Positions 34,194-43,349 of a DNA stretch of 64,000 bases are shown here, piece after piece. The stretch's first letter is position 1. Each line of letters starts with the position of its first letter. The position numbers were made by a program, and so were the translations under genes. This DNA is from Aliiroseovarius marinus (lineage in GTDB: Bacteria > Pseudomonadota > Alphaproteobacteria > Rhodobacterales > Rhodobacteraceae), in the NCBI RefSeq assembly GCF_004360145.1, contig NZ_SAIT01000011.1, forward strand, positions 1-64,000, given 5' to 3'. Below the pieces are notes generated by a model. That model ran no database searches, was not told the origin of the DNA, and was given only the letters and a program-made list of their open reading frames with translations.

Positions 34194-34226
34194 AAAGGGC
34201 GTCGGAAAAACCGGCGCCCTTTTGTT
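34194..34226 (+). terminator. rho-independent terminator of mscL
   Basis: AAGGGCGTCGG pairs (one G-T) with CCGGCGCCCTT around AAAAA and is followed by TTTTG. Confidence 0.8.
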
Positions 34227-34268
34227 TGAAATTTCTGCGCCCGTTTGCCGATTTCTGGCGTTTTTCGT

Positions 34269-34297
34269 TTGACACTGGCAGCGTGCCGGAATATTCG
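34269..34297 (+). promoter_or_regulatory. promoter of tRNA-Met
   Basis: Consensus TTGACA (34269-34274), 17 bp, TATTCG (34292-34297), ending 18 bp before the tRNA. Confidence 0.65.
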
Positions 34298-34314
34298 GAC
34301 CTCCGATATGAGAT

Positions 34315-34391
34315 GGCGTGGTAGCTCAGCTGGTTAGAGCACAGCACTCATAATGCTGGGGTCGGCGGTTCAAGTCCGCCCCACGCTACCA
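34315..34391 (+). tRNA. tRNA-Met (elongator, anticodon CAT)
   Basis: 77-nt cloverleaf with encoded CCA. The acceptor stem is GGCGTGG/CCACGCT with a G-U at 1-72, the D-arm is TAGCTCAGCTGGTTAGAGC, the anticodon CAT is at 34349-34351 and the T-loop is GGTTCAAGTCC. The GGCG start argues for elongator Met; tRNA-Ile2 with lysidine at C34 uses the same DNA anticodon and cannot be fully excluded. Confidence 0.88.
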
Positions 34392-34404
34392 TCTCAATCC
34401 TGAA

Positions 34405-34436
34405 GTAAGCCCTGCCATCTGGCGGGGCTTCTTTCG
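34405..34436 (+). terminator. terminator after tRNA-Met
   Basis: AAGCCCTGCC (34407-34416) pairs with GGCGGGGCTT (34421-34430), followed by CTTTC and TTTT. Confidence 0.7.
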
Positions 34437-34461
34437 TTTTGGGGACCCATTGCGCCGAAAA

Positions 34462-34493
34462 CAAAAAGCCCCGCACAATGGCGGGGCTTTTCA
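34462..34493 (-). terminator. bidirectional terminator between tRNA-Met and ald
   Basis: AAAAGCCCCGC and GCGGGGCTTTT form a symmetric stem with a 7-nt loop. It has a T-run in either direction and lies just past the ald stop. Confidence 0.8.
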
Positions 34494-34513
34494 AAAGGCC
34501 TGGGAAGGGAGGA

Positions 34514-35632
34514 TCAGGCCTTCAGCGCCAAGGCTGGCGAAAGGACGTCAAGGCCAAGGGCCTCGCCAACGGCATAGTAGGTCAGCTTGCCCGCGTGCAC
34601 GTTCAAGCCGTTCAGCAGATGCGGATCGTCTTCACATGCCTGCTTCCAGCCCTTGTCGGCCAGCGACAGCATGAAGGGCAGGGTGGCGTTCCCCAGCGCG
34701 ATGGTCGAGGTGCGCGCAACTGCGCCCGGCATGTTGGCCACGCAGTAATGCATCACGTTATCGACCTCATAGATCGGGTCAGCGTGGGTGGTCGCCTTCG
34801 AGGTTTCGAAGCAGCCACCTTGGTCGATGGCCACGTCGACCAGCACAGCGCCCGGTTTCATGGTCGACAGCTGCGCCCGGCTGACCAGTTTCGGGGCGGC
34901 CGCGCCCGGGATCAGAACGGCGCCGATCACCATGTCAGCCTGCTGGACCAGCTCGGCGGTGGCCGCAGCGGTCGAGTACTGATTCTTGAAGGTGCCGCCA
35001 AAGACGTCATCCAGATAGCGCAGACGCGGCAGCGAGCGGTCCAGAACGGTCACATCCGCGCCCATGCCAGCCGCGATCTTGGCCGCGTGGGTGCCCACGA
35101 CACCGCCGCCAATTACAACGACCTTGGCCGGGCCCACACCGGGCACACCGCCCATCAGCACACCACGACCGCCATTGGCCTTCTGCAGGGTCCACGAGCC
35201 AACCTGCGGGGCCAGACGTCCGGCAACTTCCGACATCGGGGCCAGCAGGGGCAGGCCGCCATTGTTGTCGGTCACGGTCTCGTACGCAATCGCGGTACAG
35301 CCCGAGGCCAGCAGGTCATGGGTCTGCTCGGGATCGGGGGCAAGGTGCAGATAGGTGAACAGAAGCTGACCTTCGCGCAGCATCTTGCGCTCGACGGCCT
35401 GCGGCTCTTTCACTTTCACGATCATGTCGGCCTTGGCAAAGACCTCTTCGGCCGTGTCCAAGACGGTCGCACCAACGGCGCGGTAATCGTCATCCGAGAA
35501 CCCAGCGCCCATCCCGGCATTGGTTTCAACGATGACGGAATGGCCACGTCCGATGGCCTCGCCTGCGGCGGCGGGCGTCAATCCGACGCGGAATTCCTGT
35601 GGTTTGATCTCTTTCGGGCATCCGATCAGCAT
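34514..35632 (-). CDS. ald: alanine dehydrogenase
   Basis: 372 aa, family length. [22 protein letters not shown] opens the catalytic domain; Lys and His of the active site lie in MIVKVKEP and [10 protein letters not shown]. The NAD domain has [24 protein letters not shown], and [14 protein letters not shown] and [11 protein letters not shown] close the site. It reversibly deaminates L-alanine to pyruvate and ammonium. ATG 35632 has AAGGAGG 8 nt upstream. It is divergent from an Lrp/AsnC-family gene, the usual arrangement for substrate-induced ald control. Confidence 0.95.
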   Translation of the reverse strand: MLIGCPKEIKPQEFRVGLTPAAAGEAIGRGHSVIVETNAGMGAGFSDDDYRAVGATVLDTAEEVFAKADMIVKVKEPQAVERKMLREGQLLFTYLHLAPDPEQTHDLLASGCTAIAYETVTDNNGGLPLLAPMSEVAGRLAPQVGSWTLQKANGGRGVLMGGVPGVGPAKVVVIGGGVVGTHAAKIAAGMGADVTVLDRSLPRLRYLDDVFGGTFKNQYSTAAATAELVQQADMVIGAVLIPGAAAPKLVSRAQLSTMKPGAVLVDVAIDQGGCFETSKATTHADPIYEVDNVMHYCVANMPGAVARTSTIALGNATLPFMLSLADKGWKQACEDDPHLLNGLNVHAGKLTYYAVGEALGLDVLSPALALKA

Positions 35633-35739
35633 GGGGGTGTCCTCCTTCTCCCTAGCGCTGAAAAAATAGGCTGTTCTTCTTTGATCTTGGGGGTGTCCCG
35701 ACGCAATTGCTTTGAAAAGATGTGGCGTGTTGGGTATAG

Positions 35740-35751
35740 TTCTTCGAAGAA
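35740..35751 (+). promoter_or_regulatory. palindrome in the ald-lrp divergon
   Basis: TTCTTCGAAGAA is a perfect 12-bp palindrome 44 bp before the regulator start and about 110 bp before ald. It is a candidate binding site of the divergent Lrp/AsnC-type regulator. Confidence 0.4.
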
Positions 35752-35794
35752 ATCTGCGCCGATGGCGCAAACAGCGCAAGGAATGTGATCGAAA

Positions 35795-36253
35795 TTGGAA
35801 CTTGATAGCGTAGATCGTCGCATCTTGCGGGCATTGCAGCGCACTGGCCGCATCTCGAACGCAGAGCTGTCCGAGAAAGTGAACCTGTCTCCGTCCGCCT
35901 GCCATCGCCGGGTCCAACGACTCGAGGCCGAGGGCTTTATCAAGGATTACGTGGCGCTTCTGGATGCGCGTAAAATGAACTGCCCGACCACGGTCTTCGT
36001 CGAGATCACGCTGTCAGGTCAGGCCGACGAAGTGCTGGACGCCTTCGAACGCGAGGTTGCACGGGTGCCGGACGTTCTGGAATGCCACCTCATGGCAGGC
36101 ACAGCGGACTATATTCTGAAAGTCGTCGCCCAAGACACCGAAGATTTCGCGCGCATCCACCGCCAATACCTCGCCCGCCTACCGGGTGTTCAGGGGATGC
36201 AGTCCAGCTTCGCCCTGCGTACGGTGTTCAAAACCACGGCGCTGCCCGTCTGA
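35795..36253 (+). CDS. Lrp/AsnC-family transcriptional regulator (AldR-like)
   Basis: 152 aa. An N-terminal helix-turn-helix ([47 protein letters not shown]) is joined to an RAM ligand-binding domain ([49 protein letters not shown]). The start is TTG 35795 with AAGGAA upstream; no in-frame ATG gives a full HTH. Its position beside ald implies response to L-alanine. Length is typical. Confidence 0.9.
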   Translation: MELDSVDRRILRALQRTGRISNAELSEKVNLSPSACHRRVQRLEAEGFIKDYVALLDARKMNCPTTVFVEITLSGQADEVLDAFEREVARVPDVLECHLMAGTADYILKVVAQDTEDFARIHRQYLARLPGVQGMQSSFALRTVFKTTALPV

Positions 36254-36265
36254 AACGCGCCCGCA

Positions 36266-36290
36266 TTTTCTTGCCATAAATATCCCGGGG
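36266..36290 (-). repeat. dispersed intergenic element, copy 4
   Basis: On the minus strand CCCCGGGATATTT is followed by ATGGCAAGAAAA. It sits between the lrp stop and the MFS gene stop, followed by a GGGGC/GCCCC stem near 36323-36336. Confidence 0.7.
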
Positions 36291-36362
36291 TAGCATGAGC
36301 TTCCGAAGGAAACTCATGCAAGGGGCAGCGCCCCTCAGGCTCACGAAGTGAGCCACCGAAAC

Positions 36363-37604
36363 TTACGCCGTGCGCGCCGACAATGGCCGCTCTTTCACCG
36401 GCAAATGCACAATGGCCGAGAACGCCCCGACCCCCACACCGATCCACCAGACCAGCGTGTAATCGCCAAACGCGTCATACATCCGGCCGCCCAGCCAGAC
36501 GCCCAAAAAGCTGCCCAACTGGTGCGAGAAGAAGACGATCCCATAAAGCGTCCCCATGTAACGCAGCCCATAAATATGCGCGACAAGACCCGACGTCAGC
36601 GGAACGGTTGCCAACCACAGTGACCCCATCGCGATCGAGAAGATAATGACCGAGGTCGGCGTGATCGGCATCAGGATGAACAACCCAGCCACAATCGTGC
36701 GCCCGGCATAGATCGCCGCCAGCAGATATTTCTTCGAATAGGTCTTGCCCAGATAGCCCGCAAAGAGCGTGCCCGCGATATTGGCCAACCCAATCAGCGA
36801 GATCGAAATCGCCCCCAGCGCCGAAGTCGTCGAGACCCCAACCGCGGCCAGCGTGCCTGACGGATCAATCGCCCCGCACATCTCGGTCACGAAGGCCGGG
36901 AAGTGGGCGGTGATGAAGGCCAGCTGATAGCCACAGGAAAAGAAACCCAGGAAGATCAGCGTATAGCTGGGATCCTTGAACGCCTTGATCAGGATCTGTC
37001 CCATGCTTTCTTCCAGCTCGGACTTACTGGCGATGGTCTCGGTCTTTATCAGCGGCAGCAGGGCCAGCGTGGCCAGAATGGCGGCAGCAAAGACAACAAA
37101 AACGTTTTGCCACGTCATGAAACTCAGCAAGTATTCGGCCAGCGGAGCCCCGAAAACCTGACCGGCGGACCCGGCAGCGGTGGCAATTGCCAGAGCCATC
37201 GAGCGATTCTCGTCGCTCGAGGCTCGGCCCACGACGGCCAGAATGACGCCAAACCCGGTGCCCGCGATGCCGAAACCCACCATCACCTCAAGCATCTGGT
37301 GCGCTTCCGGCGTCACGGCCATCGAACTTGCGACCAGACCAACTGCATAAACAATCGCACCCATAATGATCGCCTTGCGGTCCCCGATCTTCTCGGCAAT
37401 CGCGCCGAAAATCGGCTGTCCGATGCCCCAGGCAAGGTTCTGGATCGCAATCGCCAGCGAAAACTCGGCGCGGGGCCAGTTGAATTCGGTGGCAATCGGG
37501 ATCTGGAACACGCCGAAGCTGGCCCGGATCGCAAAGCTGATCAGAATGATAAGACAACCAGCCACAAGGACCGGCGTGATAAGGGGCGCGCGCGTTTGTT
37601 CCAT
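36363..37604 (-). CDS. MFS transporter (monocarboxylate/oxalate-formate antiporter-like)
   Basis: 413 aa with twelve predicted helices. Between TM2 and TM3, GQPIFGAIAEKIGDRKAIIMGAIVY is the MFS motif A variant. FGVFQIPIATEFNWPRAEFSLA and GLVAHIYGLRYMGTLYGIVFFSHQLGSFLGVWLGG resemble OxlT/MCT-like members. It likely exchanges small carboxylates. ATG 37604 is chosen because the preceding 19 residues of the open frame lack family character. It has a divergent neighbour, zapE, with about 100 bp between starts. Confidence 0.85.
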   Translation of the reverse strand: MEQTRAPLITPVLVAGCLIILISFAIRASFGVFQIPIATEFNWPRAEFSLAIAIQNLAWGIGQPIFGAIAEKIGDRKAIIMGAIVYAVGLVASSMAVTPEAHQMLEVMVGFGIAGTGFGVILAVVGRASSDENRSMALAIATAAGSAGQVFGAPLAEYLLSFMTWQNVFVVFAAAILATLALLPLIKTETIASKSELEESMGQILIKAFKDPSYTLIFLGFFSCGYQLAFITAHFPAFVTEMCGAIDPSGTLAAVGVSTTSALGAISISLIGLANIAGTLFAGYLGKTYSKKYLLAAIYAGRTIVAGLFILMPITPTSVIIFSIAMGSLWLATVPLTSGLVAHIYGLRYMGTLYGIVFFSHQLGSFLGVWLGGRMYDAFGDYTLVWWIGVGVGAFSAIVHLPVKERPLSARTA

Positions 37605-37702
37605 AGCAGCAATGTCAGACAATAGCCGCACTGCGTCAATTCTTGCTTTTTGATGTGCCACTTAACCTTTCCTTATGTGACGCGGCGTTTTATCTGTCGG
37701 TC

Positions 37703-38788
37703 ATGGCGAATTTGATCCAAACCTATGATGCCCTTGCCCAATCTGGCGAGATTACCCGCGACCCCGCACAAGAGGCCTGCCTGCCGGGCCTCGAAGACAT
37801 CCGCGAACATCTGGACGCCGCCCCCAAGCGCAAGCGGGGCATTCTGGGTGGGCTGTTTCATTCCAAACCCGAAGAGGTGCCGCAGGGGCTGTACCTGTGG
37901 GGCGGCGTTGGGCGTGGCAAGTCAATGTTGATGGACCTGTTTGTCGACAGTCTGGAAAACACCGCCGCCCGCCGCGTGCATTTCCACGCCTTCATGCAAG
38001 AGGTGCACGAGGGCATGGCCGAGGCGCGCAAGACCGGCGTGGATGACCCGCTGGCGCCGGTCGCTGCGAAGATCGCCGCCGATGTAAAGCTTTTTGCTTT
38101 TGACGAAATGCAAATCACCGACATCACCGATGCGATGATTGTCGGGCGATTGTTCGAAAAGCTGTTCGACGCGGGTGTGGTTGTTGTCACCACGTCGAAC
38201 CGCCACCCGGATGAACTGTATAAAGACGGGCTGAACCGCCAGTTGTTCCTGCCTTTCATAGCACTTCTGAAAGATCAGATGGTGGTGCACGAACTGGTCA
38301 GTCCGAACGACTATCGCCAAGATCGCCTGGCGGGCGAGCAGGTCTATTTCAGCCCCGCGAATGCGGAAGCACGGCAGGCGATTGATGCGCTGTGGAGGGA
38401 TTTGACCGGCGGGCAGGCCGAGCCCTTGGTGCTGACCGTCAAAGGGCGCGAGGTCGTGTTGCCCGCCTATCGCAACGGGGCCGCGCGGGCGCGGTTCCAT
38501 GATCTGTGCGGCGCGATGTTGGGGCCGGGTGACTATCTGACCGTCGCCAATGCGGTGAAGCTGTTGGTGCTGGAAGACATTCCGCGCCTGAGCCGTCAGA
38601 ACTTCAACGAGGCGAAGCGCTTCGTCACGCTGATCGACGCGCTTTATGAGGCGAAGGTGCGCCTGATCGCATCCGCTGCGGCCCTGCCCGAGATGCTCTA
38701 TGTCGAAGGCGAAGGTTCGTTCGAGTTTGAACGCACGGCCAGTCGCTTGCGCGAGATGCAGGACAAAGACTGGGGAATGGACGACTAG
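37703..38788 (+). CDS. zapE: cell division protein ZapE (AFG1-like ATPase)
   Basis: 361 aa. Walker A is GGVGRGKSM (residues 67-75), Walker B is VKLFAFDEMQITDI, a sensor follows in VVTTSNRHPDELYKDGLNR, and the arginine-finger region is RLSRQNFNEAKRFVTLIDALYE. The AFG1/ZapE family acts on FtsZ rings in E. coli and on mitochondrial protein quality control. ATG 37703 starts the conserved N-terminus (IQTYDALAQSGEI); its Shine-Dalgarno is weak. Downstream lies the unusual 406-bp gap. Confidence 0.92.
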   Translation: MANLIQTYDALAQSGEITRDPAQEACLPGLEDIREHLDAAPKRKRGILGGLFHSKPEEVPQGLYLWGGVGRGKSMLMDLFVDSLENTAARRVHFHAFMQEVHEGMAEARKTGVDDPLAPVAAKIAADVKLFAFDEMQITDITDAMIVGRLFEKLFDAGVVVVTTSNRHPDELYKDGLNRQLFLPFIALLKDQMVVHELVSPNDYRQDRLAGEQVYFSPANAEARQAIDALWRDLTGGQAEPLVLTVKGREVVLPAYRNGAARARFHDLCGAMLGPGDYLTVANAVKLLVLEDIPRLSRQNFNEAKRFVTLIDALYEAKVRLIASAAALPEMLYVEGEGSFEFERTASRLREMQDKDWGMDD

Positions 38789-39194
38789 CGGCGGGACGAG
38801 GGGCCGCGCATCTGCGACCCCTCAGGTTTGCACCTGCCTGCCTAACTCGGATGGGGTCGGAATACCCCGAAGCGCCGCTGGGTTAGGCAAAGAGTCACGA
38901 TGTTAGTTTGTGATCACAAAGGCATAGGTAATTCTTGCCCCGTGCGAATCACTTTGCCGCCCCGGCGAAATGTACTGCTCGATAAGCCGTCCACTTATTG
39001 CGGACTTTGCCTATAGAATACTCTATTTATAGGCGCTAACCCCTTAAACCGTCAACGTTTTACATGGAATCACTGCCGATTCGCGAATCGGGTAAAAAAG
39101 TGATTCTTTTCGGGGGTTTGACTCGTGTTCTTGATGCGGTTGGGCGTGACCGTGCAAAATTAATTTTGTGATCACGCCCGTGAAATTCGCCGTC
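38789..39194. other. structured, AT-rich non-coding gap between convergent zapE and folC
   Basis: No plausible ORF. The following inverted repeats can be seen. TGCCTAAC (38839-38846) pairs with GTTAGGCA (38882-38889), enclosing GGGGT/ACCCC. TTTGTGATCACAAA is at 38907-38920. GCCTATA/TATAGGC is at 39009-39034. GAATCACT (39067-39074) pairs with AGTGATTC (39099-39106) around the 16-bp palindrome CCGATTCGCGAATCGG (39076-39091). GGGCGTGA/TCACGCCC (39142-39179) surrounds CAAAATTAATTTTG. Seven GANTC sites occur, five of them within 39067-39124. Candidates are an sRNA, a protein-loading or methylation-controlled site, or a replication-related locus. Confidence 0.7.
39142..39179 (-). terminator. large stem-loop just past folC
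   Basis: GGGCGTGA and TCACGCCC enclose the perfect palindrome CAAAATTAATTTTG (39155-39168). It lies 16 bp beyond the folC stop and could terminate the accD-folC transcript, though there is no T-run. Confidence 0.4.
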
Positions 39195-40469
39195 TTAGCC
39201 GTTTTCGCGCAGGATTGCGCCCGCCAGATACAAGGACCCGCAAATCAGGATGCGCGACTGCGGATCGGTTTGCGTGATGGCGGCAATCGCGGCCTCGACC
39301 GAGTCTGCGGTGCGCGCGGTCATCCCGACCTTCGCGGCTTCCTCTGCCGTGGTTTCGGCAGGTAGGGTGTTGGGCTCGTCCGGGATGGACACGGCGGTCA
39401 GGCTATCGGCCACACCCGCCAACGGGCGCAGATATCCCGCGATGTCCTTGGTGTTCAGCATCCCGCAGACCAGATGAGTGGGGCGCTTGGGCAGATCTGC
39501 CAGTACGCCTGCCAGCATCTCGCCCGCGGCGGGGTTGTGACCGCCATCCAGCCACAGCTCGGCGTCGCCTGCTGCGTCGATCAGCGGGCCATTGCGCAAA
39601 CGCTGCATCCGCGCGGGCCATGTGACGTCGCGCATCGCGGCCTCGCAGGCGGCTTCGTCAAAGCCCAACACGCGCAGGGCAGCGATTGCGGCGCCAGCAT
39701 TTTCGATCTGGTGCGGGCCGATCAGGGCGGGTAGGGGCAGATCCAGCAGCCCGTTTTCGTCTTGGAAGATCAGCCGTCCACGCTCTTCCCAGAAATGCCA
39801 GTGCTGGCCGTGCACGAACAGGGGGCAGCCCAGCTTGGCGGCACGCGCCTCGATCACCTCAAGCGCTTCGTCTTTCTGCGGGCCAACCACGCAGGGCACA
39901 CCGCGTTTCAGGATGCCTGCTTTCTCGCCTGCAATCTCGGGCAGGGTTTCGCCCAGAAACTGCGTGTGGTCGATCGAGATCGGGGTGATCACGGTCAGCG
40001 CGGGTTTCTCGACGACGTTGGTCGCGTCCAGCCGACCGCCCAGCCCGGTTTCCAGCAAAGTGAAGTCGGCAGGCGTTTCGGCGAAGGCCATCAGCCCCGC
40101 GACGGTTGTGATCTCGAAATAGGTGATGTTTTCGCCGTTATTGGCAGCATAGCAGCGGTCCAGCACCTCACTCAGGGCGTCTTCGCTGATCAGCTCACCG
40201 GCCAGGCGGATGCGTTCGTGGAAGCGCGCGAGGTGCGGCGAAGTGTAGGCGTGCACGGCCTTGCCCGCGCCCTCAAGCCCCGCGCGGATCATCGCTTGGG
40301 TCGAGCCCTTGCCGTTCGTCCCTGCCAGATGAATGACCGCAGGCAGTTTGTCCTGCGGGTTGTCCACGGCCCCCAGCAGCCGCCAAACACGATCAAGCGT
40401 CAGGTCGATGATTTTCGGGTGCAGCGACATCATCCGGTCAAGGATGACGTCCGAGCCTTGGGCGCTCAC
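39195..40469 (-). CDS. folC: bifunctional dihydrofolate synthase / folylpolyglutamate synthase
   Basis: 424 aa Mur-ligase-like enzyme. The P-loop is [15 protein letters not shown], with [15 protein letters not shown] and [12 protein letters not shown] forming the nucleotide/folate site, then [22 protein letters not shown] and the ligand segment DGGHNPAAG. It adds glutamate to dihydropteroate and to folates. The start is GTG 40469, whose GTGA overlaps the accD stop, so it is coupled to accD, as is usual in alphaproteobacteria. Confidence 0.95.
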   Translation of the reverse strand: MSAQGSDVILDRMMSLHPKIIDLTLDRVWRLLGAVDNPQDKLPAVIHLAGTNGKGSTQAMIRAGLEGAGKAVHAYTSPHLARFHERIRLAGELISEDALSEVLDRCYAANNGENITYFEITTVAGLMAFAETPADFTLLETGLGGRLDATNVVEKPALTVITPISIDHTQFLGETLPEIAGEKAGILKRGVPCVVGPQKDEALEVIEARAAKLGCPLFVHGQHWHFWEERGRLIFQDENGLLDLPLPALIGPHQIENAGAAIAALRVLGFDEAACEAAMRDVTWPARMQRLRNGPLIDAAGDAELWLDGGHNPAAGEMLAGVLADLPKRPTHLVCGMLNTKDIAGYLRPLAGVADSLTAVSIPDEPNTLPAETTAEEAAKVGMTARTADSVEAAIAAITQTDPQSRILICGSLYLAGAILRENG

Positions 40470-41416
40470 GCTTTGTCGGCCTTGTCTGCGTCGGCCTTTG
40501 GGGCGGGCGCGGCCTCGTCTGTGGTCTCTTCCTGCGCCGGGGCAGGAAGATCGCCTTTCACCGCAGGCGGCTGGCCGGTCAGCATGCGCAGGATCGTCAC
40601 CAGCTCGTCCTTCATGTCCTTGCGGTGTGTCACGCGATCCAGCATGCCGTGATCCAGCAGGTATTCAGCGCGCTGGAAACCCTCGGGCAGTTTTTCGCGG
40701 ATGGTCTGTTCGATGACGCGCGGGCCAGCAAAGCAGATCAGAGCGTTGGGTTCGGCGATATGCACGTCGCCAAGCATCGCGTAGGACGCCGTCACGCCGC
40801 CCGTGGTCGGGTGGGTCAGGACGACGATGTAAGGCAGGTTTGCTTCTTTCAACATCTGCACGGCAACCGTGGTGCGCGGCATTTGCATCAACGACAGGAT
40901 GCCTTCCTGCATCCGGGCGCCACCGGCAGCGGAAAACAGAACCAAGGGGCGTTTCAGAGCCACAGCGCGTTCGGCAGCGGCGATGATCGCGTTGCCGACA
41001 TACATGCCCATCGAGCCGCCCATGAAGCTGAAATCCTGCGCGGCAGCGACGATCGGCGTGCGGCCAATTTCGCCCTCGGCCACCAGCATTGCTTCGCGTT
41101 CGCCGGTGCCTTTACGGGCGGACTTCATACGCTCGGGGTATTTCTTCTGGTCTTTGAATTGCAGCGGATCGTCGATCGGGGCGGGGACGTCTACCTCGGT
41201 GAAGATGCCGCCGTCGAACAGATGCGTAAAGCGGTCGCGCGGGGTGATCGCCATGTGGTGATCGCAGCTCGTGCAGACATTCTGGTTCTCGGCAAATTCA
41301 CGGTGGAACAGCATGGTTCCGCATTCACCACATTTGGTCCACAGATTTTCCGGCACCTCGCGGCGCGAGAAAAGCGAGTTGATGCGGGGGCGGACGTAGT
41401 TCGAGATCCAGTTCAT
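40466..41416 (-). CDS. accD: acetyl-CoA carboxylase carboxyltransferase subunit beta
   Basis: 316 aa. The zinc ribbon is [26 protein letters not shown] (two CxxC pairs), followed by the crotonase-like core with [33 protein letters not shown] and [16 protein letters not shown]. The C-terminal 35 residues are a low-complexity Ala/Glu/Asp tail. It partners AccA. The upstream trp genes common in related genomes are not adjacent; a CPBP protease gene is. Confidence 0.96.
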   Translation of the reverse strand: MNWISNYVRPRINSLFSRREVPENLWTKCGECGTMLFHREFAENQNVCTSCDHHMAITPRDRFTHLFDGGIFTEVDVPAPIDDPLQFKDQKKYPERMKSARKGTGEREAMLVAEGEIGRTPIVAAAQDFSFMGGSMGMYVGNAIIAAAERAVALKRPLVLFSAAGGARMQEGILSLMQMPRTTVAVQMLKEANLPYIVVLTHPTTGGVTASYAMLGDVHIAEPNALICFAGPRVIEQTIREKLPEGFQRAEYLLDHGMLDRVTHRKDMKDELVTILRMLTGQPPAVKGDLPAPAQEETTDEAAPAPKADADKADKA

Positions 41417-41447
41417 CGCCAGACTTCCTTTTTGCGTTTGGCCTTAG

Positions 41448-42374
41448 TTAGTCTGCCTTGGAGGCATTTGCAATTGGGGCTTGCCGCTGCGTGAGCTTCA
41501 ACCAGATCACAAATGCGACCAGAACCAGCACGGTTTGCAGAATCATTGCGGCCGTCGTGGTCCAACCTTTCAGATCAACTTCGGCCACGAAAAGGGAAAA
41601 ACCATCCAAACTTCCCGCATTGCCCACCAGCACCATCGCCATGTTGTTGCCGAAGTGCAGCCCTGCAGCCGCGCCGATATTGCCGGTGCGGATGGTCACA
41701 AAGCTAAGGACTATGCCCACGACGCTGGTGTGGATGACGTAAAACACCGCGTTGATGCCCCAAGTGGCATAGTCTCCGTGCATCAGGCCGAAGGCGACCG
41801 AGGGCAGGACCGCCCAGATCCAGACCGACTGAAACCGGGCGCGAAGTTGTTGGAGCATGTATCCGCGAAAGACCAGTTCCTCGGCAAAGGCCTGGATGAA
41901 GATCAGAATCAGGGCTGGAACAAGAACCAGCATCCATTCGTCCGTGGGCAGGTTGCGCTCAAGCTGGGTTTGATCTTGGGCGGCAATGAACAGCGGTTCG
42001 AACATTTGCAGCAGACCGGCAGCGAAGCTGATCCCCAGAGCAATCAAGAGGCCGATGCGGAACTGTCTCCACAGGACGCGTCTCTGAGGGCCAAGCAGCG
42101 TTAAGAAGCTGCGCTTGTGCAGGAAACGCACGACCAGCCACAGGCCAAGGTGATAGCCAAGGAAGGTCAGAAAGAAGATGCCAGAATGTGTGGCCGAACC
42201 ACCGCCAAAGATGATGGCAGGGTCTGTATCGATCAGCCACGCGCCGCCCATGAAGATCGCGAAGGTGGCTGTGAAAAAGACCACATGAATCAGGATGAAC
42301 CCAAGGATCGAGCGCCAGATTTGGCAGGAGTGCTGCGCAGGGGACCAGAAGTAAGACTGGGGGACGGGGGTCAC
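41448..42374 (-). CDS. CPBP-family intramembrane metalloprotease
   Basis: 308 aa with about eight transmembrane helices. The Abi/CPBP motifs are FAEELVFRGYMLQQL (EExxxR), SVAFGLMHGDY (FxxxH) and GLHFGNNMAMV (HxxxN). They coordinate the metal in Rce1/CPBP enzymes that cleave within or near the membrane. The start is GTG 42374, because AGGAG lies 7 nt upstream, rather than GTG 42392. It lies 31 nt upstream of accD in the same direction. Substrate unknown. Confidence 0.85.
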   Translation of the reverse strand: MTPVPQSYFWSPAQHSCQIWRSILGFILIHVVFFTATFAIFMGGAWLIDTDPAIIFGGGSATHSGIFFLTFLGYHLGLWLVVRFLHKRSFLTLLGPQRRVLWRQFRIGLLIALGISFAAGLLQMFEPLFIAAQDQTQLERNLPTDEWMLVLVPALILIFIQAFAEELVFRGYMLQQLRARFQSVWIWAVLPSVAFGLMHGDYATWGINAVFYVIHTSVVGIVLSFVTIRTGNIGAAAGLHFGNNMAMVLVGNAGSLDGFSLFVAEVDLKGWTTTAAMILQTVLVLVAFVIWLKLTQRQAPIANASKAD

Positions 42375-42557
42375 GGGGCGGCTCCTGTACACATCAACTG
42401 GATCGTCCTGACAAATGTGTCGTGGATCGCCAAAAAGGACAATCAGGTTTTCCGTGACTTGCGTCTGGCGGGGTAGGCTTGCTATCCGATCAGGGTCGAG
42501 GCGGGAATGGGTGTCCGAGTGTTAAGTAACGGAAAAAGCCGAGTTCGGAGGCAGCAG

Positions 42558-43229
42558 ATGCGTTGGGCGGCGGGGGTTGTTCTGACGGCGTTGCTTGCCG
42601 GCTGCTTCGGTGGGGCAGCGTCCGATGATGTACGCAATAGCCCTTTGTTTTCGAAACAAGCACCGTCCGCATCGCGCGATTTGGTTCGGAAGCGGACGGT
42701 CATGTCCGGGGCTGTGACCATCGCCGCGCCCAAGGGATATTGCGTTGATGTCAGTTCGCTGCGGGATCAGGCGTCGGGGGCATTTGTCCCGCTTGGCGCC
42801 TGTGCGGCCCTGACGCGCAATGCCGCCGATCCTAGCCCTAAGACACCAGCCTTTCTGGTGGCCAGTGTCTCGGCCCAGCCCGCAGGTGCGGTGACTGCAA
42901 AGGGTGATGCTGACGCGCAGATGGCGCAGGCGCGGCGTTTTCTGGAAAGCACCGCTGGCCGCGCGGCGCTCAGCCGGTCCGGCGATGCCGATACCGTGAC
43001 TGTCTTGGACCTAAAGACCGCGTCGGGCGTGGTGAAAGTGCTAACGCGTGACAGTTCGGGCAATCGTCCTGAATCCTTGTCAGACACGACCTGGCGTGCG
43101 TTCCTGCCGGTTGGTGACAAACTTGTCGTCGCCAGCGTCACCGGGTTCACAGAGCATCCGCTAAGCCCGCGCAATGGTCTGACGCAGTTGAATAAATTCA
43201 TCGCGGCGATCGAAAAGGCCAACCCCTGA
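42558..43229 (+). CDS. lipoprotein, unrecognised
   Basis: 223 aa with a signal peptide and lipobox (MRWAAGVVLTALLAGC), giving a lipidated Cys at position 16. The mature part is a mixed alpha/beta domain with a pair of Cys (YCVDV and GACAAL) and a C-terminal amphipathic helix (LTQLNKFIAAIEKAN). GGAGG lies before ATG 42558; the longer in-frame start lacks support. It is divergent from the CPBP gene. No family is recognised; similar small lipoproteins occur in Rhodobacteraceae. Confidence 0.78.
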   Translation: MRWAAGVVLTALLAGCFGGAASDDVRNSPLFSKQAPSASRDLVRKRTVMSGAVTIAAPKGYCVDVSSLRDQASGAFVPLGACAALTRNAADPSPKTPAFLVASVSAQPAGAVTAKGDADAQMAQARRFLESTAGRAALSRSGDADTVTVLDLKTASGVVKVLTRDSSGNRPESLSDTTWRAFLPVGDKLVVASVTGFTEHPLSPRNGLTQLNKFIAAIEKANP

Positions 43230-43349
43230 AACCGCGCTGCCAATGGTGGCGCGGCGTCAACTTTTCGTAAATTGCGAAATTAACGATTATCTGATTAAGT
43301 GCAGCCATCCTGACACCTGATCACCACCAGAACGGGCAGACACACAGAT

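Noticed and set aside
34315-34391. tRNA-Ile2 (lysidine-modified CAT)
   Set aside because: The acceptor and T-arm look like elongator tRNA-Met; Ile2 genes I recall begin GGGCC. Not fully excluded.
38700-38906. Short ORF overlapping the zapE 3' end and entering the structured gap
   Set aside because: Starts inside zapE in another frame and has no Shine-Dalgarno; does not justify calling the gap coding.
39009-39034. dif/XerCD recombination site
   Set aside because: The 28-bp arm-spacer-arm pattern is only loosely met and the arms do not match any dif consensus I can recall; kept only as an inverted repeat.
38907-39175. DnaA boxes / oriC
   Set aside because: TGATCACA resembles, but does not equal, known DnaA boxes, and no dnaA, hemE or parAB genes are adjacent. 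An origin remains only one of several hypotheses.
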